Shown here piece after piece: positions 53,130 through 63,427 of a stretch of DNA of 64,000 nucleotides (position 1 is the stretch's first letter; every line of letters starts with the position of its first letter). Both the position numbers and the translations under genes were made by a program. The notes beneath the pieces were generated by a model. That model was not told where the DNA came from. It ran no database searches and worked only from the letters and a program-made list of their open reading frames with translations. Source of the DNA: Eukaryota sp. TZLM1-RC (taxonomy: Eukaryota > Metamonada: BaSk clade); NCBI GenBank assembly GCA_040285825.1, contig JAUPSS010000001.1, positions 3,720,001 through 3,784,000 on the forward strand, given 5' to 3'.

Positions 53130-53339
53130 ATGGACAACCAACAACAAGACTCCTCCAAGGATATCCAAGCTGAAATGAACAGTGCCACTCTTCCCATCAG
53201 GGCATACCTTGACCAAACGGTGGTTCCAGTTCTTCTCCAAGGTTTAGCTGCTTTGGCGAAGGAACGACCTGCTAAACCAGTTCAATTCCTCGCCGCTTAC
53301 TTACTCAAGAACGACCCAGATAATGAAGGTGATGAATAA
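53130..53339 (+). CDS. DPY30: DPY30 dimerisation subunit
   Basis: A 69-residue protein from the ATG at 53130 (MDNQQQDSS). The Dpy-30 motif is nearly canonical: [20 protein letters not shown] followed by [25 protein letters not shown]30 dimerises through this helix pair and docks on amphipathic helices of ASH2L in MLL/COMPASS H3K4 methyltransferases, and of AKAP-like or radial-spoke proteins in cilia (known). Which role applies here cannot be told from this window; both are compatible with a flagellate. The length matches the core family (about 70-100). The gene is followed on the same strand by an unknown protein after 281 bp. Confidence 0.95.
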   Translation: MDNQQQDSSKDIQAEMNSATLPIRAYLDQTVVPVLLQGLAALAKERPAKPVQFLAAYLLKNDPDNEGDE

Positions 53340-53620
53340 GTCACTGGCGCCCTAAATCTCCTCTGCGCTTGACTAGTTTCCTTTTGTATTAAAATAAATC
53401 ATTGTACGTTCCTGTAGTTCCATTTTTGCTTTACTTGACTCGTCAACACACTGGGGCACCATTTGGTGTAAGCAATCCTGAACAACATATTCATTTTACC
53501 AAATACACAATTGTTGAGCAAATTCTCACAATAGTTTGCTCTCTATCATTACCACGTTATAGGTCTCACTACTCTGCATCATCTTCATTGAGTTTCTTTC
53601 ACATAGGTTCTGTGAATTCA

Positions 53621-54583
53621 ATGATCTCGATTTCACTTAATCAGCTATCCAAACAAAACGCTATATTCACATTCTCTGACCGTTTTTACACCCACTTTGA
53701 CGAAATCCGACAGCAAAGACTCCCAACCTCCCTTCGCTACATCACAGAACTCCACATAGATCCGCAATCACTTAAACCAGACCCCAATGTCGTCTCCATC
53801 CTCCAAGAAATCTACAACACATGTACTCTTACTTCCAACACAATCACTCTCAGTCAGTACATCAACCTTCACTACATTCTCTCTTCAGTCCTTGCACCAA
53901 GTCTCACCCGTGAATATATTGCAACTGCTGCGAGATCAGACTATAGCATAGATAGATCTTCTACAACAAAACCAATGACGTGTTTCGAGTTTATTGAGTC
54001 AATGTACTACTTGGTGATTGCACGGTGTCCGCCTAACGTGACATTTTTGGAATTTTCACGTGAAATTCTGACCTTCATCACTTCCTCACCATCCTCTCCT
54101 CAATGCCAACGTCTACAGAGTTCCCTTCGAAACCCATCAGCACAATTAATAGCTGGTGAAGGTACAAAGTTTAGGACGTTTCATCAATTTATCAAAAACA
54201 ATAATTCTATTCCGTTACCCCTAAGTCAAGTTAGTCCATCTTTTGATAGTTGGAAACCCAGTCCACGTCAACACGGTCAAAAATCACGTTTTCAGGGTCA
54301 AAAGTCAGGGAAAGTGTCAAAAAGTAGACGGGAAGTCAAACGAAGTCAAGGAGGGTCACGTCAGCTATCATCACCATTATTAGTATTACCCTCAAGTTGC
54401 AAACACTTGGATCTTGATCAATTCAAAGAAACCCCCACTGGTACTTATTTCAAACAGTCTACAAGCAAAGCTTTCACACCATCAGTAATTAAGAGCTTGT
54501 CTCAACCAAAGTTTAATCCTAAATTACCGACTCTTAGTGTTGAAGAAGTATTTGGTAGAATCAATGGTTTTCGCAGGAAATAA
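53621..54583 (+). CDS. Unknown protein with basic low-complexity C-terminus
   Basis: 320 residues from the first ATG at 53621 (MISISLNQLS). The open frame extends upstream without a Met to 53402, and the ATG follows a TTTCTTTCACATAG acceptor-like sequence, so an upstream exon is possible. The N-terminal two thirds look folded and helical (FSDRFYTHFDEI, QYINLHYILSSVLAP, MTCFEFIESMYYLV), reminiscent of EF-hand-like helix pairs without calcium ligands. The C-terminal third is Gln/Lys/Ser-rich (KSRFQGQKSGK, SRREVKRSQGG) and ends VEEVFGRINGFRRK. I do not recognise it. Codon use is similar to its neighbours. Confidence 0.6.
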   Translation: MISISLNQLSKQNAIFTFSDRFYTHFDEIRQQRLPTSLRYITELHIDPQSLKPDPNVVSILQEIYNTCTLTSNTITLSQYINLHYILSSVLAPSLTREYIATAARSDYSIDRSSTTKPMTCFEFIESMYYLVIARCPPNVTFLEFSREILTFITSSPSSPQCQRLQSSLRNPSAQLIAGEGTKFRTFHQFIKNNNSIPLPLSQVSPSFDSWKPSPRQHGQKSRFQGQKSGKVSKSRREVKRSQGGSRQLSSPLLVLPSSCKHLDLDQFKETPTGTYFKQSTSKAFTPSVIKSLSQPKFNPKLPTLSVEEVFGRINGFRRK

Positions 54584-55128
54584 TGTTTTTTATTGTTTAT
54601 TTTTTGACAATTGTGTTTTTTATAATATTTGTTTAATGATAATGTTGCGATGAATCATCAAATGATTGTTGATTTGATTGATTTTCTACACGATTTGTTT
54701 TGTGAATAATGGGAATTAATTTATTTTGGTTTTTGAGGTTTTTTTATTATAATGTTTGTTTGTTTTTCTTTATTGAAAACTCAAAATTTTGATTAAAATC
54801 TTGTAAATATTATTGTATTTAATCCTGAAACCGAGAAAGGTAGAGTAAAAAGATAATGTTTTTGGTGAACTCCAATAACAAACCAACACGTGATCGACCC
54901 ATAACATATAGAGGCTTGCCATTTGCCACTCTTGGTTCCAAGTTGAAAATAATGAGAACACTATTCAAATATAACTTTGCAATTATCAAAATTAGAAATA
55001 ATTGTCTACAAGAAATTTGGTTTCCGTAACAATTGGTAAAAGTAAATGCTCAAAACAATGAATCTTCTTTCATTTATTTGATCTGTTGAAAAACAAAAAT
55101 GTTACCTGCCATCAGGACATAAAATTTT
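54584..55128. other. Intergenic
   Basis: T-rich, with a TTGATTGATTTT run near 54670. No gene seen. Confidence 0.4.
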
Positions 55129-55201
55129 TACCTTCGCCTGGTCTCGATCCAGGGACCTTGAGGTTATGAGCCTCACACGCTTCCAACTGCGCCACGAAGG
55201 A
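55129..55201 (-). tRNA. tRNA-Met (CAT), probably elongator
   Basis: The minus strand folds as a cloverleaf: acceptor TCCTTCG/CGAAGGT (first pair T:T unpaired), D arm GCGC/GCGT with loop AGTTGGAA, anticodon arm TGAGG-CTCATAA-CCTCA with anticodon CAT, and T arm CCTGG/CCAGG with loop ATCGAGA. The A box TGGCGCAGTTGG fits the consensus and the B box GGATCGAGACC has one mismatch. No intron. A T-run that would serve as a Pol III stop follows near 55120-55128. Confidence 0.85.
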
Positions 55202-55647
55202 CAGATGGAAGATTGGGAACTATTTGAAGAATGTTTGGATCGAACCTAACATCAAAACCCAATCAGATGTTCCCACACTGGTCTTGTTATCAATTACGTT
55301 ACATTGTTATTGCATTTAAACTTAATCAAGAATATTTATTTACTTTTACAGGAAAGTTCTAATTTTTAAATAAATGAATTTTTTTGAAAAAAAATATTGA
55401 AAAATTTGCTGGATTTGGATCGGACGTTAATAAAGATTGAATAAGCAAATATTTCATAAACTTATAAAAACAAACATAGACTATTTGATATTAAAAATAA
55501 TTAAAAACATGTAAATAAAATCAATGAGCTCTAAGAGTGAAGCATAGAACATCCTAAAATATTTGAAAGCTGAATTCTTAGCAAAAAAGCAAAAACAATT
55601 AAAATACAATTAATTGATTTAATTTCTCGCAAAAATCACTTGTAAAT
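55202..55647. other. Intergenic
   Basis: Very A-rich, no open frame; between the tRNA and the end of the CFAP221-like gene. Confidence 0.4.
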
Positions 55648-56904
55648 TCATGGATTTAAAAAAGTTTTCTTTAAAATATTCAATCTTTTTTCCAATCTAT
55701 TTTGATAAATTACAGCCTCTATAGCTTTCCTAAATTTTTGACAAACCAATGATCGATACTTTAGTTTTTCAGCCATTAAACTGCTCTTTCGGAGTTCAAA
55801 ACATTGAGATAAGGGCAAGACCTTTCCATCTACTACCTTAGTGGCAGTCGGAAACCTCACGTCATTTGATTCACAATTTGATTGGTTGATTGGCTCACAA
55901 ATTGAGGGTGGAGTTTTGACCTGTTCTGTTTTCTTGATTGAACGACTTCCATTAGTTCTTGATCCCTTACTGATTGACTGACTTCCAATAGTTTTTAACC
56001 CTCTACTAACTGACTGACTTCCTTTTAGTTTTTCTGCTGCTTTGACAACACAATTGAACGTGTCTCCCGGTACACACGAACCAGAGAGATGACTCTTAAC
56101 AATGCAAGTACCGAGATCAACAGAAAGAGTAGAAGTGGCTGTGCCAAGAACACAAGGTGTAAAAGTAAGGATGATGGTACAAGGAAGGGTGCCAAGGTTA
56201 GGGTTAGGGTTAGGGTTAGGGTTAGGGTTAGGGTTAGGGTTAGGGTTAGGGTTAGGGTTAGGGTTAGGGTTAGGGTTAGGGTTAGAAGATTCAGATAATG
56301 TAAGGTCCTTGTCAACGTTGGGTTCCATCATCTTGATTGATTGACTTCCATTCGTTGTTGACTGCCTTGTGATTGATTGAGCTTGAAAAGAAATGGCTGA
56401 GGAGAACCCTACATCTTGGTCTATAATGGTTTGGAAATGTTCAACTTCTAGGCTTTGTGAATGTTTATCTAATTCAAAAGACAGAGAGTGTGAGGATCCC
56501 AATGGTACCTTACCAAAGTCAATGTACTTGGGAAGAGAGATGGTAGAAGGGACAGAGGAGAGAATTACTGGAATCTTGATAACATACGGACTTGATTGAG
56601 AGTTAGATTGAGAGTTAGGAGCGTATTTGGTAAAAGCATGGAGTGTAATCATTGTGGAAAAGTGGGAGAGGTCGGGTGGAAAAGAGGGTTTGACAGAGAG
56701 AGCGTATGTATTTCCGGAACAAATCCAGCTAGTGTTTCGTGATGCGAAATGTTGTTGTATTGAGAGAAATTTAGTTTGGAGAGGTAGAAGCACAAATCGA
56801 CAGGGTACATTAAAAGAGTTGGTCAGCGAAATGGTTTGTGATGTGGAGGATCCTGGTACAAAAACCAAAGAACGTGGTGAAGGTGAAGGTGGAGTGTTGG
56901 ACAT
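55648..56904 (-). CDS. MSP/ASH-type domain protein, CFAP221 (PCDP1)-like
   Basis: 418 residues from the ATG at 56904. The N-terminus has two immunoglobulin-like beta domains of the ASH/MSP type: SLVFVPGSSTSQTISLTNSF, then PKYIDFGKVPLGSSHSLSFE, then IILTFTPCVLGTATSTLSVD. Such domains occur in ciliary proteins including CFAP221/PCDP1, HYDIN and CFAP47 (known). The C-terminal helix KYRSLVCQKFRKAIEAVIYQ resembles the basic amphipathic end of CFAP221. The beta domain is interrupted by an Asn-Pro repeat of about 15 units encoded by a TTAGGG array (56196-56285), and Ser-Gln-rich repeats (NGSQSIKK-like, three to four copies) follow. A central-apparatus role in the axoneme is plausible but unproven. 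The protein is shorter than human CFAP221 (840). Confidence 0.6.
   Translation of the reverse strand: MSNTPPSPSPRSLVFVPGSSTSQTISLTNSFNVPCRFVLLPLQTKFLSIQQHFASRNTSWICSGNTYALSVKPSFPPDLSHFSTMITLHAFTKYAPNSQSNSQSSPYVIKIPVILSSVPSTISLPKYIDFGKVPLGSSHSLSFELDKHSQSLEVEHFQTIIDQDVGFSSAISFQAQSITRQSTTNGSQSIKMMEPNVDKDLTLSESSNPNPNPNPNPNPNPNPNPNPNPNPNPNPNLGTLPCTIILTFTPCVLGTATSTLSVDLGTCIVKSHLSGSCVPGDTFNCVVKAAEKLKGSQSVSRGLKTIGSQSISKGSRTNGSRSIKKTEQVKTPPSICEPINQSNCESNDVRFPTATKVVDGKVLPLSQCFELRKSSLMAEKLKYRSLVCQKFRKAIEAVIYQNRLEKRLNILKKTFLNP
56196..56285. repeat. (TTAGGG)15 telomere-type array inside a coding region
   Basis: About 90 bp of perfect TTAGGG repeats on the plus strand. In the minus-strand gene it encodes alternating Asn-Pro for about 30 residues and keeps the frame open. 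Confidence 0.95.
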
Positions 56905-57004
56905 TAGTTAATAAACCCTATATCCAAATGGCGGAAAGCTGTTGAAATTGCTGAAGACAAAATGATTTGAGAGTGTTTCCGAAAAGATTTTTTTGTACAT
57001 TTTT

Positions 57005-58985
57005 TTATTCAAACAAAATTGTAAAAAACTAAAAATCAATATTCTCAAACTTCACATCTACTATTGAAAATTTACCTACAGCATTTTCTTCATAATAATT
57101 TTCCTAGTAATAACAACGACCTAGAAACAAGGCTATTCATTCCCTTAAAAATAGAAAATACAATTCTGTTTTGCCAAAAGGCTCGGTCTAATATTCTTAC
57201 AGTTTTATTTTTGGCAATAGATGAGAAATCATCCAAAAAAGATAACGCAGTTTTACCCAGGGTTCCAAATAAAGAAAAAGCAAAAGGACAAAGAATGTAT
57301 TGAGTATGTGAGTTGGAATTCAGATAATTGATTTTTTCTGTGTACTTGATAATTTTGGCTTCTTCAGCTCTACGTAAAGGTGAATTATAAGATTATGCCA
57401 ATTTTTCATTTGAGCTGTTTGATACATCAGTAGGTCTGACATCAATAATGATCATTGATCCATCAAGTCCGGGAATTAGCACATCACCACGGCTGTCACC
57501 AAAAGACAGATTCATCAACCAAATTTGAAAGCAAAGGTTCTAAAAAAGATTCGAACTTGTAAGACTTAAACATACAATAATAAGCTGATCACGAACTGCA
57601 TCATGCACTTTTTATCTAAAAGTAATGAAACGATTACAATTAAATAAATGGGTTGGAGTGACAGACTTTCCACATTTACAAATTAATCCATGAGGACGAT
57701 TATCAGGCCAAATAACAGATCGAAGACGCATAGATAAAAAAAAGCAAGGGTCATTGAGAAACAACCCATAAACTCTTGGTACTTGATTAATTAAACAAGA
57801 GGCAGAATTATCACAAACATCCAGTAAAAAATTTGGAAAAACGGGAGGTTTTTTGCTTGGCCATGCCAAGACGTACTTCATAATCCAAGCCTTCAAATAT
57901 TACTGTCAGTTTTTGTTGAAGCTTCTTCACACAATACCTTAAATTAACTAAATTTCGTGGAGGAATCTCTTCAACTGAGTCGGGAAAACATTGACACCAA
58001 ATTTATGGTGCAATTTTATTAATGGCAACACCAAGGTCATACAAATATTTGGTAGATGATGGATTAAGCAAATGAATATCTTCAGAAAAACGATTAAGAA
58101 ATTCAAAAGTAAAATTTTACCACCACCAACAAAAGCTGTCTGACACAGAATTAAAAATTTGGTAAAGCCAACACCACGAAATTGTGAAGAAGAAAACAAG
58201 TGAGCTCGAATTAGCCCAGGATTCATTTCTAATAGGGAAGCAAAGAAAGTTGCACGAAGTTGATTAAATGATCGGCAAAAATCGGAAGACAATGAAGGTG
58301 CTGTCGACCTCAATAAATGAGTAATTTTTCCGGAGTAACAAATTATTAAAATAAAAAATTTTAATATGTTAATTTCAATTTCTAATTCAGAAATTAATTG
58401 AAGCTTATTACCAAGTTTTGCAACAATTTCGCTGAGATTTTCAGTAATTTCGTCAACAGTTCCTAACCAACATCTCAGAAAACGAAAAGCTTCTTGTGAA
58501 TAATTTCTAAAAGGAATTTTACAATTATTAATTTTAAACTCTTTGAAATCATTACCAATTAATAAACATTTTTTTTAGGATTCAAGTGAAGACCAATGAT
58601 TTCGTATTTTTCAGCAATTTCATTTGAAGCTTTTTGGACAACATCAAAAGGACCGATAAGATGTGATCCATGTAACCCACAATTTTGAGAGATGGGTATT
58701 TTTCATTAATTGCTTTTAAAGATTCCTGGATTGTTATGCAAAATAATAATGGGCCCAAAGGGTCCCCTTGTTTTACACCAGATGAAGACTTGAGAGAAAA
58801 AACATCATATACTAATTCACTTGGTTTACCGTAAAACAAGTAGAAATAACTTGATAGTTCAGTGAAATGTTTTTGAATTATTTCGTAAATTGCTTTTCCT
58901 TTTACACTGTTGAAAGCATTGCAGAAATCTAAATTGAAAATAATGTTGTTTCCTTTGGAGTTAAAGAACATGTTCTTTTAACTTT
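57005..58985 (-). mobile_element. LINE (subfamily I/III-like), 5'-truncated
   Basis: Frames 58582-58971, 57948-58313 and 57612-57896 hold IFNLDFCNAFNSVK (RT motif A intact), SGVKQGDPLGP, GYMDH in place of YMDD, the thumb, and CKCGKSVTPTHLFNC. The endonuclease part continues in broken frames to about 57360, with a tail near 57010. The catalytic Asp pair of motif C is damaged (Asp to His) and frames shift. Confidence 0.8.
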
Positions 58986-59905
58986 ATCAAAGTATAAAAA
59001 CCAATTTTTCTAGACACGTATCGCCAGTGCTCTATGGTTTATCCTTCAATACACCTCAGTTGCAAATCATTGATTAACACATGGACTGAGTACCGGGAAT
59101 AGTTAATGTGAACATGATTCGGGAATGTGTATGTGCCATGAGGGACAATTTCATTCACTAGCAATAATCTAATTACGAGTTTGTAACTATGTTTTGGGTT
59201 TCACGCACTGTAGAGATGAACAGATAACGGAAATTTATGAAGAAGTCTGATAAATTCTGATAAAGTAAAAACAACAACAGATTTAAATGGAGGATGACGA
59301 GATACTTTCCTATTGTGGAAGGTCACGTTGAGCCAAGGCTAACATCTGAACTTTTTGAGAATCTCTACACAATTGAGAAACTGAGTTACCTCAATTGAAA
59401 TTCATGCATTCGAATCCGTAATATAGTAAGTATAACCAAAACCAAAGCACAGAATTCATTAATTCGTTTATTCCTGGAATTCAGCAACGGAATATTATTT
59501 TGAATTGGAATATAATCAATGAAAATTCCAGAATTCTATTTACAATTTTACAATAACTATAATTGATTGCTGATGTTAGTAATTGTGGTAGTGCCAATAT
59601 CCAAAAGAAATCCAAAAGTTGGAATTCCAAAGTATATGGAAATCATAGACTGACATTTAACAAAATTTTTGATTAATGAGAGTACATTTTTATAGGAAAA
59701 ATAAGCAGAAGGTTCTATTTGTGAATGCTGAAAAGCAGTATTTAAATAATGTGAAATAGTCACAAGTTGATGACATTGAAACAACTCTAGCTACATCAAA
59801 ACTTTTTTTATTAATTTTAAATCAAATACTACATCAAAGTAGTGAGCAATGATACTCAACAGAAATACACAATTTAAATAAATAAGAAGAACCTAATCAG
59901 TACAA
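58986..59905. other. Intergenic
   Basis: No convincing gene. The minus open stretch 59557-59784 has no motif. Confidence 0.35.
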
Positions 59906-62689
59906 TCAACTAAGTCCTAAATTCGAGATCTTATCTCCCAAATCATCCTTTTCATCATCGACATCAATCACGTCATCAATCACATTTGATTGGCACTCAT
60001 CTTCATCCAAATCAGAATCAGAGAGATCCAGCTTGATTAACCTTCTTTTTGGTTTCTTTTCCACTTTTTTAAATGACATATCATCATCAGAATTGACAAA
60101 TTCAACATCGTCATCACCACAAACAAAGCCATCTAGATCAGTATCATCATCAGTATCATCATAAACGTCATCATCGCTCAAAAACCCACGTGCCCTGTCG
60201 AGAGAAAAATCAGCAAGTCTACCCTCGACCTTCACTGTGGATAGGGGAGTATTTATGTTTCTAAATTTAGTAACAGCTGGAGTAAGCTCAATCCCATTCC
60301 GTCGAAGAGGAGTTTCCTGTCCAATTTCGACTGTCACCGTATGGTTTAAAACCTTTTCATCATTTTGATTATGATTTGATTGATTTTCTATTTTAACCAA
60401 ATGATCATGACGAACAACTCCAACTGGCCCATATTCGAGAAGCTTATTTACATATAAATCGTTTTCAAAATCGTTAGGCATTCTGTCAATAAATCGCTCA
60501 AGCATTGCTGCTTGATCATAATGCTCAACAGGGACGACTATGCGACTGATCTCATCTTCGTCAATCAAATTTGATTGGCACTTGTCTAATGATGTATTAA
60601 CAGTTCTTTTTAAAATTCTTGCGTAGTGTGCCTCTTCAGCTACTGATACAATTCTATACGCAACAACTTCATTTTGTTGCCCTATACGATAAACTCTTCC
60701 TAGAGTTAATTAAACAACAGAAAGAGAAAACACACCAATTGCTTGAATATCTTCACTTGGAGTTAAACCAATATCAGCGATAATCACACGATCTGCCTGA
60801 ACCAAGGTAAGCCCTTCACTGCCACAAGCAGTTGTTAGTACTAAAACTGAAGGTCTGTGTCTATTACAGCTTGGTATGAAATGTTTAAGAACCTTGTGTC
60901 GTTGTTTCTTTGAGAGACATCCTTCATAACTATAAGCAGGAATTGACAAGACTTGTAACAAAAACAAGACCACATCAATAGTAATGAGTCTTTGAACGAA
61001 AACTAAAACAGAGTGATTGTCATTAATTAAATCAGAGATCAATAAGATGATGGCTTTCAACTTTGGTGAATGATCAAGAAGTGCTTGGAATAATTCTTCT
61101 TTTGTTAGAGGTTTTGGAGGAGATTTTGAAGAGTCGCTTTGATGAAAATCATTATTTGATTGATTGACCTGTAGTTCATCATCAACTGATGGGTGACTAA
61201 CAGATTGATTAATATCATCTTCAGTTGGTTTGTTGTAGGAATCATTTATAAGATTTTGAGATTCTTTATAACTCTCAGAGCAACAATCATCAAAAATTGA
61301 TTGATCATCATCACCTGAATGATCTATTGATTGGTTGACAATATCAACAAGACTCTCACGAATTTCCTTAACCGCTGACGAACCTTCTACGTCATCATTT
61401 TGACCTTCATCCAGATCAATACCCTCTTGATTGTCTAGTTTCCGTTCCATCTCATCAATATCAACTTTACACACGTTTCTACAAAATTGCTTAAAATCAA
61501 AGCGGTCCCCATTTTCCAAAGTCCCTACAAAATCCAGAGATTGCAGTTCACTAGTGTAATCATCCCCTTTAACCGTATCAGCAATCTTAACCAAGAAAGG
61601 CGGGAGAGTCGTAATTAACCTTGAATCAGAAACTCTTTTAATCTCAGCACGTTGGTTGTAAAAATTAAACAAATGACATTGAGTTTTAGATAGTGGTACA
61701 AATACAGTATATTCTTTTTTTGGAGGTAAAGAAAGCAAGTCAGAAGACCTCTGGATGAAAATAGGATCAACAAGAGTAACAAGCTCGTTAGTGAGCTGTA
61801 TACACGTGTCAATTTCTTCTGGGCTTGCGGATTTTTCGTGCCCTATTTTGATTTTTTTAGCATATTCTTGATTAAAAACAGTTTCATTAGTAAATAATGT
61901 AGGATCTATAAATGAGATTAACCTGTAGAATTGAATAGGATCACTTTTCATTGGTGTAGCTGATAATAACAACCTAGGGTTAGGGTTGGGGTAAATATAC
62001 CTTTAATAAATACTATTGATTTTAGTCACAATACCTTTGATTAAAACAAGACTTAACACCACAAACCTGAAATAACCAACCATTAGACGTTCAAAAGCTT
62101 GCCTTGTTTTGCTCTTTGGGTTTAAAATGTGGTGTGCTTCGTCTACCACTAATACGTCAAACTCATCCTCTTCCAGCTTGTCTATGAGAGAACGGACCAT
62201 ACCATGGGTGATGAGGAGAATACCACCGTATTGCAGAACATCTGAGATGAGTCTGAATTTTCCCTGCGTGGTGCGGGATGACGTGATCTTGTGAACAGCT
62301 GGGTTGGAACCAGAATAGGAAAGCCAACGGGTGAGTTCCTTGTCCCATGAGTTAATGTGTTCCTCGTTGCGTACTGCGATGAGGATAGACTGGAGAGGAT
62401 TGTGTTTGAGCATAAGAGCCAGGGAAACGATTGCTTGTGCTGTTTTTCCTGGAGTTAATGTGAGGAAAAGCAAACCTAGTCCCATCTCATCGGCAAGGAG
62501 GAAGCCATTCCGATCTCCTAGATAAGAACCAAATATTTTGAGGACACCATGAATCTGAAAGGAATGAAGCTTGGATAGAAGGGTTTCATTTAGGATGGAT
62601 GTATCGATGGTGACTTCAGTTGGCTCAATGGTTGATTCATCTGAAAGATCGTGTGAAGTAGGAGTGTTGGAAGGTGAAGGCCCTTCCAT
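59906..62689 (-). CDS. SNF2-family DNA-dependent ATPase, three introns
   Basis: Four exons (62476-62689, 62067-62448, 60736-61973, 59906-60699) join to 875 residues. Motif I DEMGLGKTAQ, motif II DEAH in VVDEAHHILNP, motif III RLLLSATPMKS and motif VI QAIGRVYRIGQ each appear only, or cleanly, after splicing, which supports the introns. SNF2 ATPases move along DNA to remodel chromatin or repair substrates (known). The subfamily is unresolved: the GSEGLTLVQADRVIIAD motif V is Rad54/SMARCAL1-like. The insertion between the two RecA lobes is acidic and Asp/Ser-rich, with NQS repeats. The C-terminus is acidic (DLSDSDLDED). The first in-frame ATG is 62689, but upstream codons such as GEVVLYFDDERHFERL in another frame hint at an extra 5' exon. 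Confidence 0.85.
60700..60735 (-). other. 36-nt intron in the SNF2 gene
   Basis: GTGTGT...TTAACTCTAG. Splicing joins QAIG to RVYRIGQ, the conserved motif VI. Confidence 0.85.
61974..62066 (-). other. 93-nt intron in the SNF2 gene containing telomere-like repeats
   Basis: GTTTGT...ACCCTAACCCTAG. Splicing gives YFRLLLSATPM, the expected motif III. The 3' end of the intron consists of CCCTAA units (61974-61999). Confidence 0.75.
62449..62475 (-). other. 27-nt intron in the SNF2 gene
   Basis: GTTTGC...TTAACTCCAG. Being a multiple of three it stays open as a false insert LLFLTLTPG between GLG and KT; removing it restores DEMGLGKT. Confidence 0.85.
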
Positions 62690-63427
62690 TGTTGTTAAAG
62701 TTTTGGCAGGCAATCAGGAATTTAATGGGATCAAATGAAGCAAAAAAGCCTTTCAAAATGCCTTTCATCATCAAAATAAAGTACAACCTCTCCAGGAATT
62801 TCTTATTTGGAAACATTACGGTGATTGTCTGATGAGCACATAACATCAACGGCAAATAAAGGTGGACTGCATTTTTTATTTTAATATTTTTGAAAATTGT
62901 TTGGTTTTTTCAACTATTACCCATCAGTCTTTTGAGACCTTTTCTATTGAACAGCAGAGCACAGAATTTGGTATGTAATTTCATGATTGTTTGATGACTA
63001 GGAGCACGCAGGTTCCGCACCCTGTGTCATCGTTATCTGAAGATTTGGTGTGTGAGCAAAGAAACAATCAAAACTAGAATTATTAAATGCGTCAGATTCC
63101 AACTGACAAAAAATGTAAAAGATTGATATAACACGAGTTGATGTTTACACAAATTGCGTGTTGCACTGGCAATCAAAGTTTGCAAAGAAACATCAACGAT
63201 AACGACCATGTGCATGATTCCCCTAACTAACTTACCTCATGCACGAAGAGTAGTGAAGAAGTTGACTACAACTATAGAGCTTGAGTGAGATTTGAGTACA
63301 CAATGAAGACATCAAGAAAAGTCATACCCAGCAAACAAAGTGGCAACACAATGGTGTTTCAATGAGATATGGGTTTGGTGTATGCTTCAAAAGTTGTATT
63401 CACAAAAAATTGCATGCATTTTATTCA
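62690..63427. other. Divergent upstream region
   Basis: It lies between the SNF2 start (-) and the coiled-coil gene (+), so it probably holds both promoters. An extra SNF2 exon around 62730-62860 is possible. No other gene seen. Confidence 0.4.

Noticed and set aside
56196-56285. TTAGGG array as a true chromosome end
   Set aside because: It is internal and flanked on both sides by the same gene, so it is an interstitial tract.
56102-56344. Open frames over the TTAGGG array on the plus strand and in a second minus frame
   Set aside because: Any frame through the hexamer array is open, so these are shadows; only the minus frame with ASH-like beta domains on both sides is coding.
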